A DNA stretch of 6,854 nt, taken from contig DASRGL010000462.1 of assembly GCA_035651115.1 (NCBI GenBank), positions 1 to 6,854 on the forward strand, in the 5' to 3' direction. The notes under the pieces are model-generated. The model did no database searches, was not told where the DNA came from, and saw only the letters and a program-made list of their open reading frames with translations. This document shows positions 5,667 to 6,854 of the stretch, piece by piece. The position numbers and the translations under genes are program-made. This DNA is from DASRGL01 sp035651115 (GTDB lineage: Bacteria; Armatimonadota; Chthonomonadetes; Chthonomonadales; Chthonomonadaceae). Numbering within the stretch: position 1 is the stretch's first letter; each line of letters begins with the position of its first letter.

Positions 5667-6551
5667 ATGCTTGACTTCACCCCCCGAAGCCCCGATTCCA
5701 CCCGAAGAGGCTTCACGCTCATTGAACTGCTCGTCGTTATTGCCATCATTGCGATTCTCGCTGCGATCCTCTTTCCTGTCTTCGCCCAAGCGCGAGAGAA
5801 AGCCCGCCAGACCGCCTGCCTCTCCAACATGAAACAGGTGGACCTGGGCTGGCAGATGTATGCGCAGGACTATGACGAGACCTACCCGCTTGTTTCTCAA
5901 TGCGTTGATGGAACCGACGACAACTGCAACCGTCAAGGCAACTACTGGCTGGTTACGGTAGATCCCTACATCAAGAGCGGCGGCACGCAACAAGTCTGGC
6001 TCTCCAAAACCAGCGTCTACCAGTGTCCCGACTACCTCCGCCCTGCCCCGACGGTGGATGAAGCCGGGAATCAGCTGCAGAGCGGCCCTTCGGTCGGAAC
6101 CTATCCGCTGACCTCCTATGGGGTCAACTGGGCCGTCACCAGCGCCTGGTGGGCCTTGCCTGCCGGTTCGGAAACCTGGGCCGGAGAGAGCCATACGGTC
6201 TGCACCCTGGCGGCGGTCGCCAAGCCCGCCAACCAGATACTGCTGGCTCCCAACCACGCCTGCTGCATCGAATCCTGGGGCCGCAGCTATATCACCGATA
6301 GTCCCACCGACAACAACTGGAACCGCGCGGCGCGCCGCCACTCCGATGGTGCCAACTACGCCCTCTGCGATGGGCATGTCAAGTTCTTCCGAGGCCCCAA
6401 GCCCCAGTACGGTTATGAGGAAGGTTCCTATACCGCCAACTCCACAGACTGGTCGAAAGGTCTGCTGGAAGCGCCCGGCACGCCGGTCGCCACCTACCTA
6501 CGTAACCGGCCCAATGCGCCCATCTTCTTCTTCCCGCGCGGCGGCGAGTGA
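5667..6551 (+). CDS. DUF1559-type prepilin-like protein (type IV pilin/pseudopilin N-terminus, H-X9-DG C-terminus)
   Basis: The product is 294 residues. A short basic leader (residues 1-15, ending in STRRG) precedes the class III prepilin cleavage site G15|F16 and the hydrophobic N-methylation helix FTLIELLVVIAIIAILAAILFPVFAQAR, with the assembly-critical Glu at 20 (Glu5 of the mature form). It should be processed by a PilD-type peptidase and assembled or anchored through its N-terminal helix. Next comes AREKARQTACLSNMKQ, then a Cys- and Trp-containing globular domain. HSDGANYALCDG at 225-236 is the H-X9-DG signature of this family. Cysteines at 51, 79, 87, 120, 179, 199, 200 and 234 suggest disulfides outside the cell. 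ATG 5667 has the perfect ribosome-binding site AAGGAGG 6 bases upstream; the frame is open much further upstream, but inside the lacI gene. Such proteins occur in very many copies in Armatimonadota and Planctomycetota, and their roles are mostly untested. The adjacent LacI-type gene might control it, but no second copy of the operator at 4516-4533 is seen before it. Confidence 0.9.
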   Translation: MLDFTPRSPDSTRRGFTLIELLVVIAIIAILAAILFPVFAQAREKARQTACLSNMKQVDLGWQMYAQDYDETYPLVSQCVDGTDDNCNRQGNYWLVTVDPYIKSGGTQQVWLSKTSVYQCPDYLRPAPTVDEAGNQLQSGPSVGTYPLTSYGVNWAVTSAWWALPAGSETWAGESHTVCTLAAVAKPANQILLAPNHACCIESWGRSYITDSPTDNNWNRAARRHSDGANYALCDGHVKFFRGPKPQYGYEEGSYTANSTDWSKGLLEAPGTPVATYLRNRPNAPIFFFPRGGE

Positions 6552-6573
6552 CGTGCTATAACGCTGGATGGAG

Positions 6574-6612
6574 ACCCGGTTCCTGCGCCGCCTGACGGCA
6601 CAGGAGCCGGGT
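6574..6612 (+). other. Long hairpin between the pilin-like gene and the small membrane-protein gene
   Basis: Bases 6574-6585 (ACCCGGTTCCTG) pair with 6601-6612 (CAGGAGCCGGGT) over 12 bp with one G-U pair (6580/6606). Beyond a single C-A mismatch (6586/6600) the stem continues with 6587-6590 against 6596-6599 and a 5-base loop. No U tract follows; instead the GGAGG ribosome-binding site of the next gene begins 4 bases after the stem. It may protect the pilin mRNA 3' end, separate expression of the two genes, or act as a partial terminator. Confidence 0.55.
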
Positions 6613-6627
6613 TCCGGAGGAAAGCCG

Positions 6628-6843
6628 TTGGGAGAAAAAGGCAAGATCAACAACTTCGTCGCCGTCGGCATTATCGCGCTGACCGTCCTGGTGCTGGGCT
6701 ACTTCGTCTGGACGCGCTCTGCGCCCCCCGAGCCGCACCCGCTGCCGGGCCAGACGCTCGCAAACCCGTTCGGCAACGACGATATTGGCGCCAAAGGCCG
6801 ACTGTCTGGCAAAAGCGGCCCGCAGGTTGCTCCGGGCAAATAA
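6628..6843 (+). CDS. Small single-pass membrane protein, function unknown
   Basis: I do not recognise a family. From TTG 6628 the product has 71 residues: a charged N-terminus MGEKGKINN, one transmembrane helix at about 10-28 (FVAVGIIALTVLVLGYFVW), then a Pro/Gly-rich exposed tail with APPEPHPLPG (32-41), NPFGNDD and a final GKSGPQVAPGK. Signal-anchor topology with the tail outside the cytoplasm is likely. TTG 6628 is preceded by GGAGG at 6616-6620 with a 7-base gap. An in-frame ATG at 6568 would give 91 residues, but it lacks a Shine-Dalgarno and its first codons fall in the 6574-6612 hairpin, so I prefer TTG. The gene begins 76 bases after the pilin-like gene on the same strand and may share its transcript, which suggests a surface or pilus-related accessory role. 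That is inference from position only. The stop is TAA 6841-6843. Confidence 0.65.
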   Translation: MGEKGKINNFVAVGIIALTVLVLGYFVWTRSAPPEPHPLPGQTLANPFGNDDIGAKGRLSGKSGPQVAPGK

Positions 6844-6854
6844 ATCAACCGATA

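Overview
The window is GC-rich bacterial chromosomal DNA with a tight gene layout and strong GC preference at third codon positions. The best clue to the host is the type IV pilin-like gene near the right end. Its N-terminus (GFTLIELLVVIAIIAILAAILFPVF, then AQAREKARQTACLSNMKQ) and its H-X9-DG C-terminal signature are typical of the DUF1559 pilin-like proteins that are highly multiplied in Armatimonadota, and also in Planctomycetota. With a LacI-family regulator next door, Armatimonadota is my first choice. This is an inference from protein style, not a phylogenetic result.

Left part, plus strand: a 5'-truncated membrane glycosyltransferase of the GT39/ArnT/PMT type (1-942) is followed after a 35-base gap by a class I SAM-dependent methyltransferase (978-1706). 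They look like one transcription unit, perhaps for modifying a cell-envelope glycan or lipid. The glycosyltransferase frame carries an imperfectly palindromic GC-rich repeat (about 85-239) that is read straight through in frame.

Middle, minus strand: dxs (1748-3727), encoding 1-deoxy-D-xylulose-5-phosphate synthase, the first enzyme of the MEP isoprenoid pathway. It converges on the methyltransferase across a perfect 11-bp hairpin (1710-1736) with a T-rich flank suited to ending dxs transcription. A near-consensus sigma-70-type promoter (TTGACT-17-TACAAT) lies upstream and fixes the start at the internal ATG at 3727. From 3728 to about 4010 I see only the dxs leader and promoter.

Right part, plus strand: an orphan coding-like frame without a convincing start (about 4010-4552), probably the 3' remnant of a gene, then a LacI-family repressor (4549-5538). 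The repressor has a TTGACA-17-TACCAT promoter and, in its leader, an 18-bp palindrome with a central CG that looks like a LacI-type autoregulatory operator. Next comes the DUF1559 pilin-like gene (5667-6551), whose perfect Shine-Dalgarno sequence sits in a three-part repeat that can fold two mutually exclusive ways, and last a small single-pass membrane protein (6628-6843) behind a long hairpin.

I see no CRISPR array, transposase, rRNA or tRNA. Nothing amounts to a new multi-gene system. The points worth following are regulatory or repeat-related: the in-frame repeat, the LacI operator, the pilin leader structure and the orphan frame.
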